Assembly: GCA_965247525.1 (NCBI GenBank)
Contig: OZ252015.1
Span: forward strand, 1,054,001 to 1,118,000
Source: JAZKID01 sp965247525
GTDB lineage: Bacteria; Pseudomonadota; Alphaproteobacteria; Rhizobiales; UBA4765
DNA: 64,000 bases
Reading direction: 5' to 3'
In this document: piece by piece, positions 8,660 through 17,383 of the stretch
Position numbering within the stretch: position 1 is the stretch's first letter
How the letters are laid out: every line of letters begins with the position of its first letter
The notes under the pieces: generated by a model
What the model saw: only the letters and a program-made list of their open reading frames with translations
Database searches by the model: none
Told to the model about the DNA's origin: nothing
Made by a program: the position numbers and the translations under genes

Positions 8660-9121
8660 TCAATTTCTAATAGCCTTAATTTCAATATCTTGCTGCCTGA
8701 ACCTGACCATCTCACCAACTGCTGCTCCCATTAGCGCGTGAGCTAATGGCGCAATATAGGAAAGCAAGCCTTCCTGCGGATTTGCCTCATCCTGTCCCAC
8801 AATCCGGAATGTCTGTAAATGACTATCACGCTGGATTGTCACAAGATGGCCAAAACGGATCTCATCTATTGGCAGCTGATCAGGCGCGAGTTCTGCGCTT
8901 GCGCGACGCGCGATCCAATACCGAAGATCTCGCTCAACTTCAGCTTTGGCGTATTTATCACAACTGCCATCTTTCAGTTGTGCCTGAAGATGCGCCACCT
9001 GATCCTCGATTGCTTTAAGCCCGCGCATCGTCACGATATTAGGATAAGGACTGATAAGAATTTCCGGCAACACTTCAATTGCATTGTCGCCATCTGGCTC
9101 TTTCACAAACGCGCGGCTCAT
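8660..9121 (-). CDS. GreA/GreB-family transcription elongation factor-like protein
   Basis: The start at 9121 (MSRAFVKEPDG) has AGGTGAG just upstream. The 153-residue product is close to GreA in length. It has an N-terminal coiled-coil region (RGLKAIEDQVAHLQAQLKDG, RDLRYWIARRASAEL) and a C-terminal FKBP-like domain (FGHLVTIQRD, VGQDEANPQEGLLSYIAPLAHALMG, GEMVRF). These proteins enter the RNA polymerase secondary channel and rescue backtracked complexes or act as Rnk-like regulators. The divergent sequence and stress-gene surroundings suggest an accessory paralogue rather than the housekeeping greA. It is divergent from the DUF72 gene 54 bases away. Confidence 0.8.
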   Translation of the reverse strand: MSRAFVKEPDGDNAIEVLPEILISPYPNIVTMRGLKAIEDQVAHLQAQLKDGSCDKYAKAEVERDLRYWIARRASAELAPDQLPIDEIRFGHLVTIQRDSHLQTFRIVGQDEANPQEGLLSYIAPLAHALMGAAVGEMVRFRQQDIEIKAIRN

Positions 9122-9175
9122 TTTCTCACCTTTTTTTACGATGGCACACAACGCCTGCTTTCTCGTTAGATAGGA

Positions 9176-10078
9176 ATGGCAAGTCCTCCCGTCCAGTCTC
9201 TCACTGTCGAAGAACGCCGCGCAAAACGCCAAGCAAGGCGCGAAGAACAAAGACGTCAAAATATAGGCCGTGCGCAAAAAATGCATGCGGCGCGACTTGA
9301 TTTTGAGAAAAGCACAGCAAAAAAACTTCCGTTCACAAATAAAGTGAAAGGCCTTCAAACATTTATTGGATGTTCAGGCTGGTTCTACTGGCACTGGCGC
9401 GGCAGCTTTTATTCTGACGCTTTAGCCACCAAGGACTGGTTCACAACCTATGCCCGTCATTTTAAAACTGTGGAGTTGAATGCGCCTTTTTATTCATGGC
9501 CAACTGTCAACACGGTCAAAACATGGCTGCGGCAGATGGGAAAAAAGGATTTCTACCATACTGTAAAGGCCAACGAACTGCTTACGCATACGAAAAAGTT
9601 TAAAGGCACGAAGGAGCTTGTAAAAGACTTCGGCCTCATAGCCGACCTACTTGACAAAAAGATGGGCTGCTTTCTTTTCCAGTTTCCGCCCAGTTTTCAT
9701 TATACGCTTACCAGGTTGAAATCGATCGTTGGTCAACTTGATCCGGCAAGACGCAATGTCGTCGAATTTCGGCATAAAAGCTGGTGGAATAATGCTGTTT
9801 ACATTGCTTTTCGTAAACACGGTATTATTTTTTGCTCTTGCAGCGGCCCTCGCCTACCTGACGAACTGATCAAAACGACTGACGATCTTTACATCCGTTT
9901 TTACGGCACGAAGAAGTGGTATCAGTATGATTATACAAAAGAAGAACTTGCGGTATGGGCCGCCCGCATCAAAAAGAGCAAAGCCAAACGAGCATGGATC
10001 TACTTCAATAACGATCGGAACGCCTATGCGATAAAAAATGCTAAAGAACTTAGGAAACAGCTGAGAAAAGGCAAGTGA
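9176..10078 (+). CDS. DUF72 domain protein (YecE-like)
   Basis: This is a 300-residue protein. After a basic, coiled, Arg/Lys/Gln-rich leader of about 55 residues comes the DUF72 TIM-barrel-like domain: FIGCSGWFYWHWRGSFY, FKTVELNAPFYSWPT, TVKANELLTHTKK, CFLFQFPPSF, NVVEFRHKSWW and IRFYGTKKWY. DUF72 proteins are widespread and structurally related to xylose-isomerase-like barrels, but their activity is not established. The basic leader is longer than in most family members and might bind nucleic acid; that is inference. It is divergent from the GreA-like gene. Confidence 0.88.
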   Translation: MASPPVQSLTVEERRAKRQARREEQRRQNIGRAQKMHAARLDFEKSTAKKLPFTNKVKGLQTFIGCSGWFYWHWRGSFYSDALATKDWFTTYARHFKTVELNAPFYSWPTVNTVKTWLRQMGKKDFYHTVKANELLTHTKKFKGTKELVKDFGLIADLLDKKMGCFLFQFPPSFHYTLTRLKSIVGQLDPARRNVVEFRHKSWWNNAVYIAFRKHGIIFCSCSGPRLPDELIKTTDDLYIRFYGTKKWYQYDYTKEELAVWAARIKKSKAKRAWIYFNNDRNAYAIKNAKELRKQLRKGK

Positions 10079-10097
10079 AGAAGTGACTTTTATCTTA

Positions 10098-10122
10098 GGA
10101 ACAAAGCTCTTATTTAACTGTT
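10098..10122 (+). promoter_or_regulatory. Candidate EcfG promoter for the second DUF892 gene
   Basis: Plus-strand GGAAC (10098-10102), 16-base spacer, TGTT (10119-10122), 55 bases before the start codon. It is identical in pattern to the site in front of the dehydrogenase at 3094. Confidence 0.5.
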
Positions 10123-10145
10123 ATTTCTTGCATAAATTTAGCCAG

Positions 10146-10189
10146 GAGGAAAATTATGGCGACCATTGAGGAAAATTATGGCGACCATT
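10146..10189 (+). repeat. 22-base tandem duplication of the translation start region
   Basis: Bases 10146-10167 and 10168-10189 are identical copies beginning gaggaaaattatgg. Each carries a Shine-Dalgarno sequence and an ATG. The first ATG (10156) opens an 11-codon frame that ends in TGA at 10189-10191; the second (10178) opens the DUF892 gene. The duplication therefore creates an upstream mini-ORF overlapping the real start. Confidence 0.9.
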
Positions 10190-10672
10190 GAAAATTTGAA
10201 TGAATTGTTCGTACATACGCTAAAAGACATTTATTACGCTGAAAAGCAGATTACGAAAGCTTTGCCGAGAATGGCAAAAAAAGCCACTTCGCCCAAACTT
10301 AAAAAAGCATTCGAAACACACCTGTCTGAAACGGAAGATCAAATCTCAAAGCTTGAACAGGTGTTCGATATTATTAGTGAGAAAGCGCGCGGCGTGAAAT
10401 GCGAAGCCATTGACGGCATCATCAAGGAAGCGAAAGGCCACATGCAAGACATCAAAGACGATGCGACACTTGATGCTGGTCTGATCGCATCGGCGCAAGC
10501 TGTCGAACATTATGAAATCACCCGCTATGGCACGCTCGTCGCTTGGGGTGAGACATTGGGCATTGATGCCAAAGCAGTGCGCCTCCTGTCCAGCATCCTT
10601 GATCAGGAGGAAGCGACAGACCAGAAGTTAAGTCAGCTTGGAGAAGCAGGGCTTAACAAGCTCGCAGCCTGA
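10178..10672 (+). CDS. DUF892 (YciE/YciF-type) ferritin-like protein, second copy
   Basis: A 164-residue paralogue of the protein at 1-504, with the same helices (DIYYAEKQITKALP, QAVEHYEITRYGTLVAW) and the same predicted metal-binding Glu/His positions. The start is the second ATG of a 22-base tandem duplication, because the first ATG leads only to an 11-codon frame. A TTG at 10166 would also be in frame but has no ribosome binding site of its own. An EcfG-like promoter lies upstream and a clear terminator downstream, so this is a monocistronic stress gene. Biochemical function is not established for the family. Confidence 0.9.
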   Translation: MATIENLNELFVHTLKDIYYAEKQITKALPRMAKKATSPKLKKAFETHLSETEDQISKLEQVFDIISEKARGVKCEAIDGIIKEAKGHMQDIKDDATLDAGLIASAQAVEHYEITRYGTLVAWGETLGIDAKAVRLLSSILDQEEATDQKLSQLGEAGLNKLAA

Positions 10673-10694
10673 TTAAATAGATTTGATTATTAGG

Positions 10695-10724
10695 AACCTC
10701 TGCCGAAACGCAGGGGTTTTTTTA
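10695..10724 (+). terminator. Rho-independent terminator after the second DUF892 gene
   Basis: Stem aacctctgc / gcaggggtt around a CGAAAC loop, followed by seven T, 22 bases after the stop codon. Confidence 0.85.
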
Positions 10725-10734
10725 TATTAATTTG

Positions 10735-11036
10735 TTACAAAGGTTCGATACTTTGATGGTGGATGATTATTTCATCTAGTCGGAATGCCATCCCAAGCCT
10801 TTCTCGCAGCGCTTCCACCATTCAGGCGCAACATTTATAGCAATGACTTCAACTATAACTAGTTCACCTTTTCTAATTTTGACGACGTCTTTCCATAGAC
10901 CCTCTGCCGGTGCGCGCTTGTAGCTCGTGACACCTCCAAAGGAATCGGTCAGCTCTTGCATAAAATTTCGATATAATTCGTCAGAAAATTTATTTCTTAG
11001 TTTGGAAATGCAAAATGGTTCTTGTATTCCAGGCAA
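10735..11036 (-). pseudogene. Frameshifted conserved hypothetical gene (about 95-105 residues intact)
   Basis: The minus-strand frame from 11036 reads LYRNFMQELTDSFGGVTSYK, then RAPAEGLWKD, GELVIVEVIA and PEWW, then stops after a divergent tail at 10776. If one base is inserted near 10814, the downstream frame continues EALRERLGMAFRLDEIIIHH and ends at 10735. Both halves match, in order, a small conserved family with FGGVT-x-RxPAEGLW, a WW, and a FRQDEIVIR-like end. The gene is therefore broken by one base, unless the frameshift is a sequencing error. The function of the family is unknown to me. Confidence 0.65.
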
Positions 11037-11356
11037 TCCATGCGGTGGCGTTCTGCTCCGCGCAGGTGGTATGACCTTCGGCGGCGAAGAGCCCGAAGAT
11101 GGCGGTAGAACAATTCCTCCACATCCCGAATAGGCAGAATCACCATTTTATTATCAAATGTGCAGGAAGGTCTTGTAGTCGCGTAGGCTGACATTTCGAC
11201 GCTTTCCCTAAAAGCATATGAAAATTAATGGTGATTAATTTCTTTTTGATATCCGTGCAAGCACGCCACCTAACTTGTTTAAATTATTAGAATTTTAGCA
11301 CTTTGGGTTCTATAACCCATCCAGGTAATAGCCTCGCCGCAACAACGAGCATCTGA

Positions 11357-12046
11357 CTATTGCTCCACCATTCGATATCCGACACCTGGCTCTGTCATGA
11401 TCAATTGCGGATTGGTGGCATCATCGCCGAGCTTGTCGCGAATATGACCAATGACGATGCGCAAATAATGCACGTCTTCAAGATGCGCCGATCCCCAAAC
11501 TGTAATTAGTAGTTGCCGGTAAGTGATCAAACGACCTGCATTGCGGACAAGTAGTGTTAGCACATCGAACTCTTTACGTGTCAATTTCACATCCTTGCCA
11601 TTCGACTTGCATATATGTTCGCGCGTATCGAGACTTAAGCCTCTTAAGTGAAACTGTTCCTTGTTTTCCGTATCCAATTTAACGGTACGCAAAAGTGCGC
11701 GCACGCGAGCCAGAACCTCGCCTGTCGAAAAAGGCTTGGTAACGTAATCATTAGCTCCACCATCTAGCGCGGCGATTTTCTCAGCCTCGTTGGCACGCAC
11801 ACTCAAAATCACAATTGGTGTATTCGTCCATTCGCGGATGGCATTAATGACTTCTTTTCCATCGATATCAGGCAGGCCGAGATCTAGAATAATCATATCG
11901 GGTGGCTGCTTTGCGCTTAGCTTTACGGCATCGCGTCCGCGCTCGGCTTCTTCTACTGCAAAACCGGCATTTGTGAGTGAAATCCGCAGTAGCTGGCGGA
12001 TTGCCGGTTCGTCGTCAACGATGAGAATCCGCTTTTCTCCGGTCAT
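11357..12046 (-). CDS. kdpE: KdpE, response regulator of the kdp potassium system
   Basis: OmpR-type response regulator of 229 residues that activates the kdp operon when phosphorylated by KdpD. The receiver domain (about 5-118) shows the acidic pair VDDEP, the phospho-acceptor Asp55 in LDLGLPD, and the conserved Lys in VTKPFSTGE. The C-terminal winged-helix domain has LTRKEFDVLTLLVRNAG and the HLRIVIGHIRDKLGDD-type recognition region (YLRIVIGHIRDKLG). Its start overlaps the end of kdpD by 32 bases, which points to translational coupling. It is the last gene of the kdp operon. No clear terminator is seen between 11223 and 11356. Confidence 0.95.
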   Translation of the reverse strand: MTGEKRILIVDDEPAIRQLLRISLTNAGFAVEEAERGRDAVKLSAKQPPDMIILDLGLPDIDGKEVINAIREWTNTPIVILSVRANEAEKIAALDGGANDYVTKPFSTGEVLARVRALLRTVKLDTENKEQFHLRGLSLDTREHICKSNGKDVKLTRKEFDVLTLLVRNAGRLITYRQLLITVWGSAHLEDVHYLRIVIGHIRDKLGDDATNPQLIMTEPGVGYRMVEQ

Positions 12047-14729
12047 TCCGCCAATTCCTTATCTGCTGTTTGTTCGCAAGCGGTAGCATGATTTCCATGC
12101 GTGTACCTCTACCGTCCTTGGCTGTTTTTGCTAAAATTGAGCCGCCATTGGCCTCCACGAAGCCCTTGGCAATCGCAAGGCCAAGGCCCGTGCCTGACAC
12201 CTGCCTATCTTGCGCCTTCACGCGGTAAAAAAGATCAAACACTGCTTCGCGGTCAGCAAGTGGAATGCCCGGCCCTTGATCTGTGATGCTGAGTAAAACG
12301 TCGTCTTTTTTAACCTCAGTGGTGATGCGGATATCTGTATGCTGAGGCGCATATTTTGCGGCATTTTCCAGTACATTAACAAGAACTTGGCCGATGAGTA
12401 CAGGGTCGACACTAATGGGTGGCAAATTCTTCTTGATATCGGCAGTCACTTTATGATTCTGCAAAATATTTTTCATATCGTTACGTACTGTTCCGATAAT
12501 TTCACGTAGATCGACTGCAGCACGATGCGGCTCGATCGCGCCATAGCCAAGTTTTGTCATATCAAGCAAGTTTTGAACAAAGCGATCGAGGCGCTTGGCC
12601 TCAGTCAGCACATTTGAAAGAAGAGCTTCGCGGTCTTCATTTCTTAAGGCGACACCGTTGTCATTGAGTGTAGCGGCGGCACCAATAATCGATACCAGCG
12701 GCGTACGCAAATCGTGTGAGACAGAATTGAGCAACGCACTGCGCAGCTTTTCGCCTTCAGCTTTGACGCGTGTTTCGGCAAGGTCTGCTGCATAGCTTGT
12801 ACGCTCGACGGCCACTGCGACCTGATCTTCAACCGCATCAAGCAGACGCCTGACTTCAGGGTCATCGAAATGCGGCGATTGAACGAACTGCACACCAATC
12901 ACGCCAAGCGGCTTTTCGACCGTGCTTAATGGAAGAAATAACCATTCACTGGCTGGTAATGTCGATGTGCCGCGCCCTGCAACTTCAGCTTTTTCCCACG
13001 CCCATCGCACAGCGCCCCAGTCTTTGGGATCAAGACTATTGACGGGTGGATAGCTCTTCATAATCTGAAGTTCACCAGACGCATTCGGCATGAGAATGAC
13101 AGAGCGGCAGTTCAGCGTTGCGGCAAGATGTTGAGCTGCTGCCCATAGCACATCGTCGAGATTGGAAACTGACGCAATTTTGCGAGAAAAATCATAGAGC
13201 GTTTCGGTGCGGTTTTGTGCAGCTCTCATGGTCTCCACCTGCGCCTTCAAGCGGCTTGCCAGCGTTCCGGTAAAAATAGCGCTAATAAAGAAAACAAACA
13301 ACGCGACCAGAGATTCATTTTGCTGGACGGCAAACGAATAATAAGGGGTCGTGAAAAAAAAGTTATAGCTCAAAAAACCGACAACGCAGGCGAAGATAGA
13401 TGCCGCCAAACCGTGCCGCATTGCAATGATCAAGACTGCAAGAAGATAGGCAATGCTAAGCGAGGCGACGGGTACGTAAGGAAAAAGTGGCCACGAAATA
13501 AGAGTTGTTATTGCCACTCCTGTGAAGGCTTCAACAAAGCCGCTGGCCTGTGGCCAGCGCATTTTAAAACGCGGCCACAACCCTTGTTTTGGCTCATCTG
13601 CAGCAACAACTGTCACTTCAAAATCTCGCGCAGCGCTTAAAAGCTTCTCAGAAACAGGCTCACGAAAGAAATTGAAAAACATCTGCCGGTGCGGGCGCCC
13701 GATTACAAGTCGTGTGACATTACGCGAACGCGCAAAGCGCAGAAGCTCATCAGCGCTGTTACTTTCTGCGCGCAGCGTCATGGTCTCCGCACCCAAGCTT
13801 TCGGCAAGACGTAGTGCTTCCATTGTTGCAGTGCGCGCATGCACGCCTAGATATTCATGGCGCGGTGTAATCACAGTCGCCGCGATCCATGGAATTTTTG
13901 CACGCTCTGCCATCCGCTTTGCCGCGCGGACCAATGTTTTAGCTACGGGGGATTCATTAACGCAGACGAGCAAACGCTCCTCGGCTGGCCACGGTCCTGC
14001 TACAGCATTGGCCTGCATAATTTCGAGCATTTCAGCATCGACGCGTTGTGCTGCGGTGCGCATAGCCAGCTCGCGTAAAGCCGTAAGGTTGCCTTTTGAG
14101 AAAAAACTATTAAGTGCCCGCCCAATTTGTTCAGGAATATACACGCGGCCCTGCCGCAAGCGCTCTAGCAATTCGTCAGGCGTAATATCGACCAGCTCAA
14201 TCTCATCGGCACGCTGGAAGACTTCATCAGGCAATGTCTCTTGCACGCGCACGCCTGTGATACGTGCAACAATGTCGTTGAGACTTTCAATATGCTGGAT
14301 GTTGAGTGTCGTCATCACGTCGATGCCAGCATCCAGTACCTCCATTACATCTTGCCAGCGCTTGGGATGGCGTGAACCCGGCGCGTTGCTATGAGCGAGT
14401 TCGTCGATGAGAGCGAGTTGCGGGCGACGTCTTAACAGCGCATCGATGTCCATTTCGGCCAACTGCCGACCGCGATAATTGTAAGGGCGGCGCGGTAGTT
14501 GCTCGATGATTGAAAGCAAAGCAGCCGTTTCAGAGCGGCCATGTGTCTCAACAAGAGCGATAATGACATCAACACCGTCGCGCTGGCGCCGATGGGCGGC
14601 TTCCAGCATTGCATAGGTTTTACCTACGCCCGGCGAGGCGCCAAGAAAAACCTTTAGTCTTCCGCGTCCGGCACGTTTGACTTCGGCCAGCAGCGCTTCA
14701 GGTTGTGGGCGATTGATCGTTTCGGGCAT
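12015..14729 (-). CDS. kdpD: KdpD, potassium-sensing histidine kinase
   Basis: A 904-residue membrane sensor kinase. Domains in order are an N-terminal KdpD domain with Walker A FLGASPGVGKTYAM (about 28-41), a universal-stress-like domain around 250-370, four closely spaced membrane helices near 400-500, a GAF-like region, a HisKA domain with the phospho-acceptor His in SVSHDLRTPLVS (about residue 673), and a HATPase domain with GPGIPL and GTGLGLAI. It senses low external potassium or turgor and phosphorylates KdpE. It starts 3 bases after the kdpC stop codon, so structural and regulatory genes form one transcript here. Confidence 0.96.
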   Translation of the reverse strand: MPETINRPQPEALLAEVKRAGRGRLKVFLGASPGVGKTYAMLEAAHRRQRDGVDVIIALVETHGRSETAALLSIIEQLPRRPYNYRGRQLAEMDIDALLRRRPQLALIDELAHSNAPGSRHPKRWQDVMEVLDAGIDVMTTLNIQHIESLNDIVARITGVRVQETLPDEVFQRADEIELVDITPDELLERLRQGRVYIPEQIGRALNSFFSKGNLTALRELAMRTAAQRVDAEMLEIMQANAVAGPWPAEERLLVCVNESPVAKTLVRAAKRMAERAKIPWIAATVITPRHEYLGVHARTATMEALRLAESLGAETMTLRAESNSADELLRFARSRNVTRLVIGRPHRQMFFNFFREPVSEKLLSAARDFEVTVVAADEPKQGLWPRFKMRWPQASGFVEAFTGVAITTLISWPLFPYVPVASLSIAYLLAVLIIAMRHGLAASIFACVVGFLSYNFFFTTPYYSFAVQQNESLVALFVFFISAIFTGTLASRLKAQVETMRAAQNRTETLYDFSRKIASVSNLDDVLWAAAQHLAATLNCRSVILMPNASGELQIMKSYPPVNSLDPKDWGAVRWAWEKAEVAGRGTSTLPASEWLFLPLSTVEKPLGVIGVQFVQSPHFDDPEVRRLLDAVEDQVAVAVERTSYAADLAETRVKAEGEKLRSALLNSVSHDLRTPLVSIIGAAATLNDNGVALRNEDREALLSNVLTEAKRLDRFVQNLLDMTKLGYGAIEPHRAAVDLREIIGTVRNDMKNILQNHKVTADIKKNLPPISVDPVLIGQVLVNVLENAAKYAPQHTDIRITTEVKKDDVLLSITDQGPGIPLADREAVFDLFYRVKAQDRQVSGTGLGLAIAKGFVEANGGSILAKTAKDGRGTRMEIMLPLANKQQIRNWRNDRRKADSHR

Positions 14730-14732
14730 GCC

Positions 14733-15323
14733 TCACTGTTTAGAACTTATTGCGTCAACAGCCAAATTAAGCCGCAGAACATTGACGTGCGGCTCGCCAA
14801 GAATGCCGAACGTACGACCCTCCGTGTGTTTTTGCACCAATTGCTGAATTTGTGATTCCGGCAGATGGCGCGCCAAACTCACGCGCTTGACCTGAAACAA
14901 TGCAGCTTCGGGCGATATATGCGGATCAAGCCCACTGGCCGAAGCTGTCACAAGATCGCCAGGCACTTGGCCACCACCCAGCGCTTTGGCGCGCGTGTGA
15001 ACGCTTTCAATAAGCTTTGCAGAGGTTGGCCCAAGATTGGAGCCTGTCGACATAGATGCATTGTAAGGCTGATCAATCGTCTTGCCATCGGCATCCATTC
15101 CTGTCGTCGCCGAAGGACGCGGCCAGAAATATTTATCTGATGTGAAATTTTGCCCGATCAAGCTTGAACCTATCACTTTGCCATTACGCACAATCAGAGA
15201 GCCGTTGGCTTTATCAGGCATGATGATTTGTGCGAGGCCTGTTAAAACAAGGGGATAAATTAAGCCGGTTATTACAGCCAGCGCGATTAACAATGTAAAA
15301 GCAGGGCGAAACATTGAGAACAT
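14733..15323 (-). CDS. kdpC: KdpC, potassium-transporting ATPase subunit C
   Basis: A 196-residue single-pass subunit that stabilises the KdpFABC complex and aids potassium and ATP use. The start at 15323 is chosen for the AAGGAAAA sequence upstream. The N-terminal membrane helix (FTLLIALAVITGLIYPLVLTG region) is followed by family motifs SLIGQNFTSDKYFWPRPSA, ASGLDPHISPEAA and VNVLRLNLAVD. It lies between kdpB (10-base gap) and kdpD (3-base gap). Confidence 0.95.
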   Translation of the reverse strand: MFSMFRPAFTLLIALAVITGLIYPLVLTGLAQIIMPDKANGSLIVRNGKVIGSSLIGQNFTSDKYFWPRPSATTGMDADGKTIDQPYNASMSTGSNLGPTSAKLIESVHTRAKALGGGQVPGDLVTASASGLDPHISPEAALFQVKRVSLARHLPESQIQQLVQKHTEGRTFGILGEPHVNVLRLNLAVDAISSKQ

Positions 15324-15333
15324 GCTTTTTTCC

Positions 15334-17376
15334 TTATACCAAATGAAGAAAGTCAACGATGAGATCGACGAGTTTGATGCCGATAAACGGTGTAATTAAG
15401 CCACCAAGACCATAGACAAGCAGATTTCGTTGCAAGAGCTTGGTTGCAGTTGCAGGTTTGTATTGAACGCCGCGAAGTGCAAGCGGGATGAGTGCAACGA
15501 TAATCAGCGCATTAAAGATAATCGCAGACAAGATGGCACTTTGCGGTGTGCCAAGACGCATGATATCGAGAATTTTAAGGCCGGGATAAGCTGTAACGAA
15601 CAGCGCAGGCAGGATTGCGAAATATTTGGCGACATCGTTAGCAATTGAAAAAGTGGTCAGGGAGCCGCGCGAGATCAGCATTTGTTTTCCGACAAGCACG
15701 ATCTCCATCAACTTGGTAGGATCTGAATCGAGATCAATCAGATTGCCGGCATCTTTTGCAGCAGGAGTGCCGGAATTCATCGCAACGCCGACGTCAGCTT
15801 GCGCCAATGCTGGTGCATCGTTCGAGCCGTCCCCACACATGGCAACTAGCTTGCCACCCGCCTGTTCACTGCGAATGAGATCAAGTTTCTTTTCTGGAGT
15901 CGCTTCAGCCAGAAAATCGTCAACCCCAGCTTCGGCTGCAATCGCTGCCGCTGTGAGGGGATTGTCACCAGTCACCATGACCGTGCGAATGCCCATGCGG
16001 CGTAGTTCCGCAAAACGCTCGCGGATATTTGGCTTCACAATATCTTTAAGGTGAATAACGCCAAGGATTTTAGTACCTTCCGCCACAACCAGCGGCGTTC
16101 CACCACTGCTCGCGATACGGCGTACAATTGCATCAAGGTCCGGAGAGACGGACATATCTGTGAATTTTAGAATGGCATTAGAGGCACCTTTACGGATTTT
16201 CCGGCCATCGGCAAAATCAAGGCCTGACAAGCGGGTATGTGCAGAGAACGGAATATAGTCTGCGCTCAATGAGGCTTCCATCGTCAGCTTATAGCGGCGC
16301 TTGGCAAGCTCGATAATTGATTTACCTTCGGGCGTATCATCATTCAGCGAGGTCAGCACTGCAACCTCCGCGAGTTGATGTTCAGTGACGCCGGGCAGTG
16401 GATCAAAGCTATCAGCCATTCGATTGCCGAAAGTGATCGTGCCGGTTTTATCTAGAAGCAAAACGTCTACGTCACCTGCAGCTTCCACTGCGCGACCAGA
16501 CTTTGCGATCACATTGGCTTTAACCAGCCTTTCCATACCTGCAATACCAATTGCAGAAAGTAATGCGCCAATAGTGGTCGGAATAAGCGAGATAAAGAGG
16601 GCAGCAAGATAAATAACCGGCAATTTTGTATCCGTCCATGCAGCATAAAACGGCAATGTGACAACAACGAACAAAAACACCAGAGTCAGACCTGCGAGCA
16701 AAATATCGAGCGCGATCTCGTTCGGTGTTTTCTGGCGCTGCGCGCCTTCAACCAGCGCAATCATTCGGTCAAGAAAGGTTTCGCCGGGCTTTGCCGTGAC
16801 TTTTATTTTCAGCCAGTCTGAAACAACACGTGTGCCGCCCGTGACACTCGAACGATCGCCGCCGGACTCGCGGATAACAGGCGCAGACTCGCCGGTGATG
16901 GCGCTTTCATCGACAGACGCAATCCCTTCGATAATTTCACCATCTATAGGTATCAGTTCCCCGCACTCGACAAAAAGTATTTCGCCGAGCTCAAGTTCGT
17001 CCGCATTTTTCCATTCGAAGATGTCCTTGTTATCAATCATCTCAAGCACTTTGGCGCGCGCACCGGATTGGGTCGCTCGAAATGTATCGGCCCTCGCCCG
17101 CCCACGTCCTTCAGCCACAGCTTCAGCAAAATTGGCGAACAGCACTGTGAACCACAGCCAAAGTGCTATCTGAAAAGCGATACCTAAAGGTGGCAGGCCT
17201 ATTGCCATGTCGCGCAGCCACATCGATGTTGTGAGCAAGGCCACAAGCTCGGTTACAAAAATTACAGGGTTGCGTGCCAGCGTAATAGGATTAAGTTTTG
17301 TAAAAGCCTGATGGGCCGCAGGCGCAAGAATAGCGGGCGAGAACAGGCCGATATCGTTGTGGATCCGTTTGGTCAT
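15334..17376 (-). CDS. kdpB: KdpB, P-type ATPase subunit of the potassium pump
   Basis: KdpB hydrolyses ATP to drive high-affinity potassium uptake through KdpA. The start at 17376 (MTKRIHNDIG) has GAGGACATT directly upstream and lies 7 bases from the kdpA stop. The 680-residue product has the actuator motif TGES (about 163), the phosphorylation site DKTGTITF (Asp near 307), the hinge GDGSNDAPALAQADVG and the inhibitory-phosphorylation TGES region expected of KdpB, with about seven membrane helices. Length agrees with the family. It sits in the operon order F-A-B-C-D-E. Confidence 0.96.
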   Translation of the reverse strand: MTKRIHNDIGLFSPAILAPAAHQAFTKLNPITLARNPVIFVTELVALLTTSMWLRDMAIGLPPLGIAFQIALWLWFTVLFANFAEAVAEGRGRARADTFRATQSGARAKVLEMIDNKDIFEWKNADELELGEILFVECGELIPIDGEIIEGIASVDESAITGESAPVIRESGGDRSSVTGGTRVVSDWLKIKVTAKPGETFLDRMIALVEGAQRQKTPNEIALDILLAGLTLVFLFVVVTLPFYAAWTDTKLPVIYLAALFISLIPTTIGALLSAIGIAGMERLVKANVIAKSGRAVEAAGDVDVLLLDKTGTITFGNRMADSFDPLPGVTEHQLAEVAVLTSLNDDTPEGKSIIELAKRRYKLTMEASLSADYIPFSAHTRLSGLDFADGRKIRKGASNAILKFTDMSVSPDLDAIVRRIASSGGTPLVVAEGTKILGVIHLKDIVKPNIRERFAELRRMGIRTVMVTGDNPLTAAAIAAEAGVDDFLAEATPEKKLDLIRSEQAGGKLVAMCGDGSNDAPALAQADVGVAMNSGTPAAKDAGNLIDLDSDPTKLMEIVLVGKQMLISRGSLTTFSIANDVAKYFAILPALFVTAYPGLKILDIMRLGTPQSAILSAIIFNALIIVALIPLALRGVQYKPATATKLLQRNLLVYGLGGLITPFIGIKLVDLIVDFLHLV

Positions 17377-17383
17377 AATGTCC

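Noticed and set aside
10997..11194. Minus-strand frame upstream of the frameshifted gene
   Set aside because: Arg-rich and low in structure; it looks like a shadow of the opposite strand.
11304..11319. Hairpin tgggtt/aaccca after kdpE as a terminator
   Set aside because: Short stem and no T run on the minus strand.
13522..14394. Long plus-strand frame opposite kdpD
   Set aside because: Ser/Arg-rich shadow of a strongly supported gene on the other strand.
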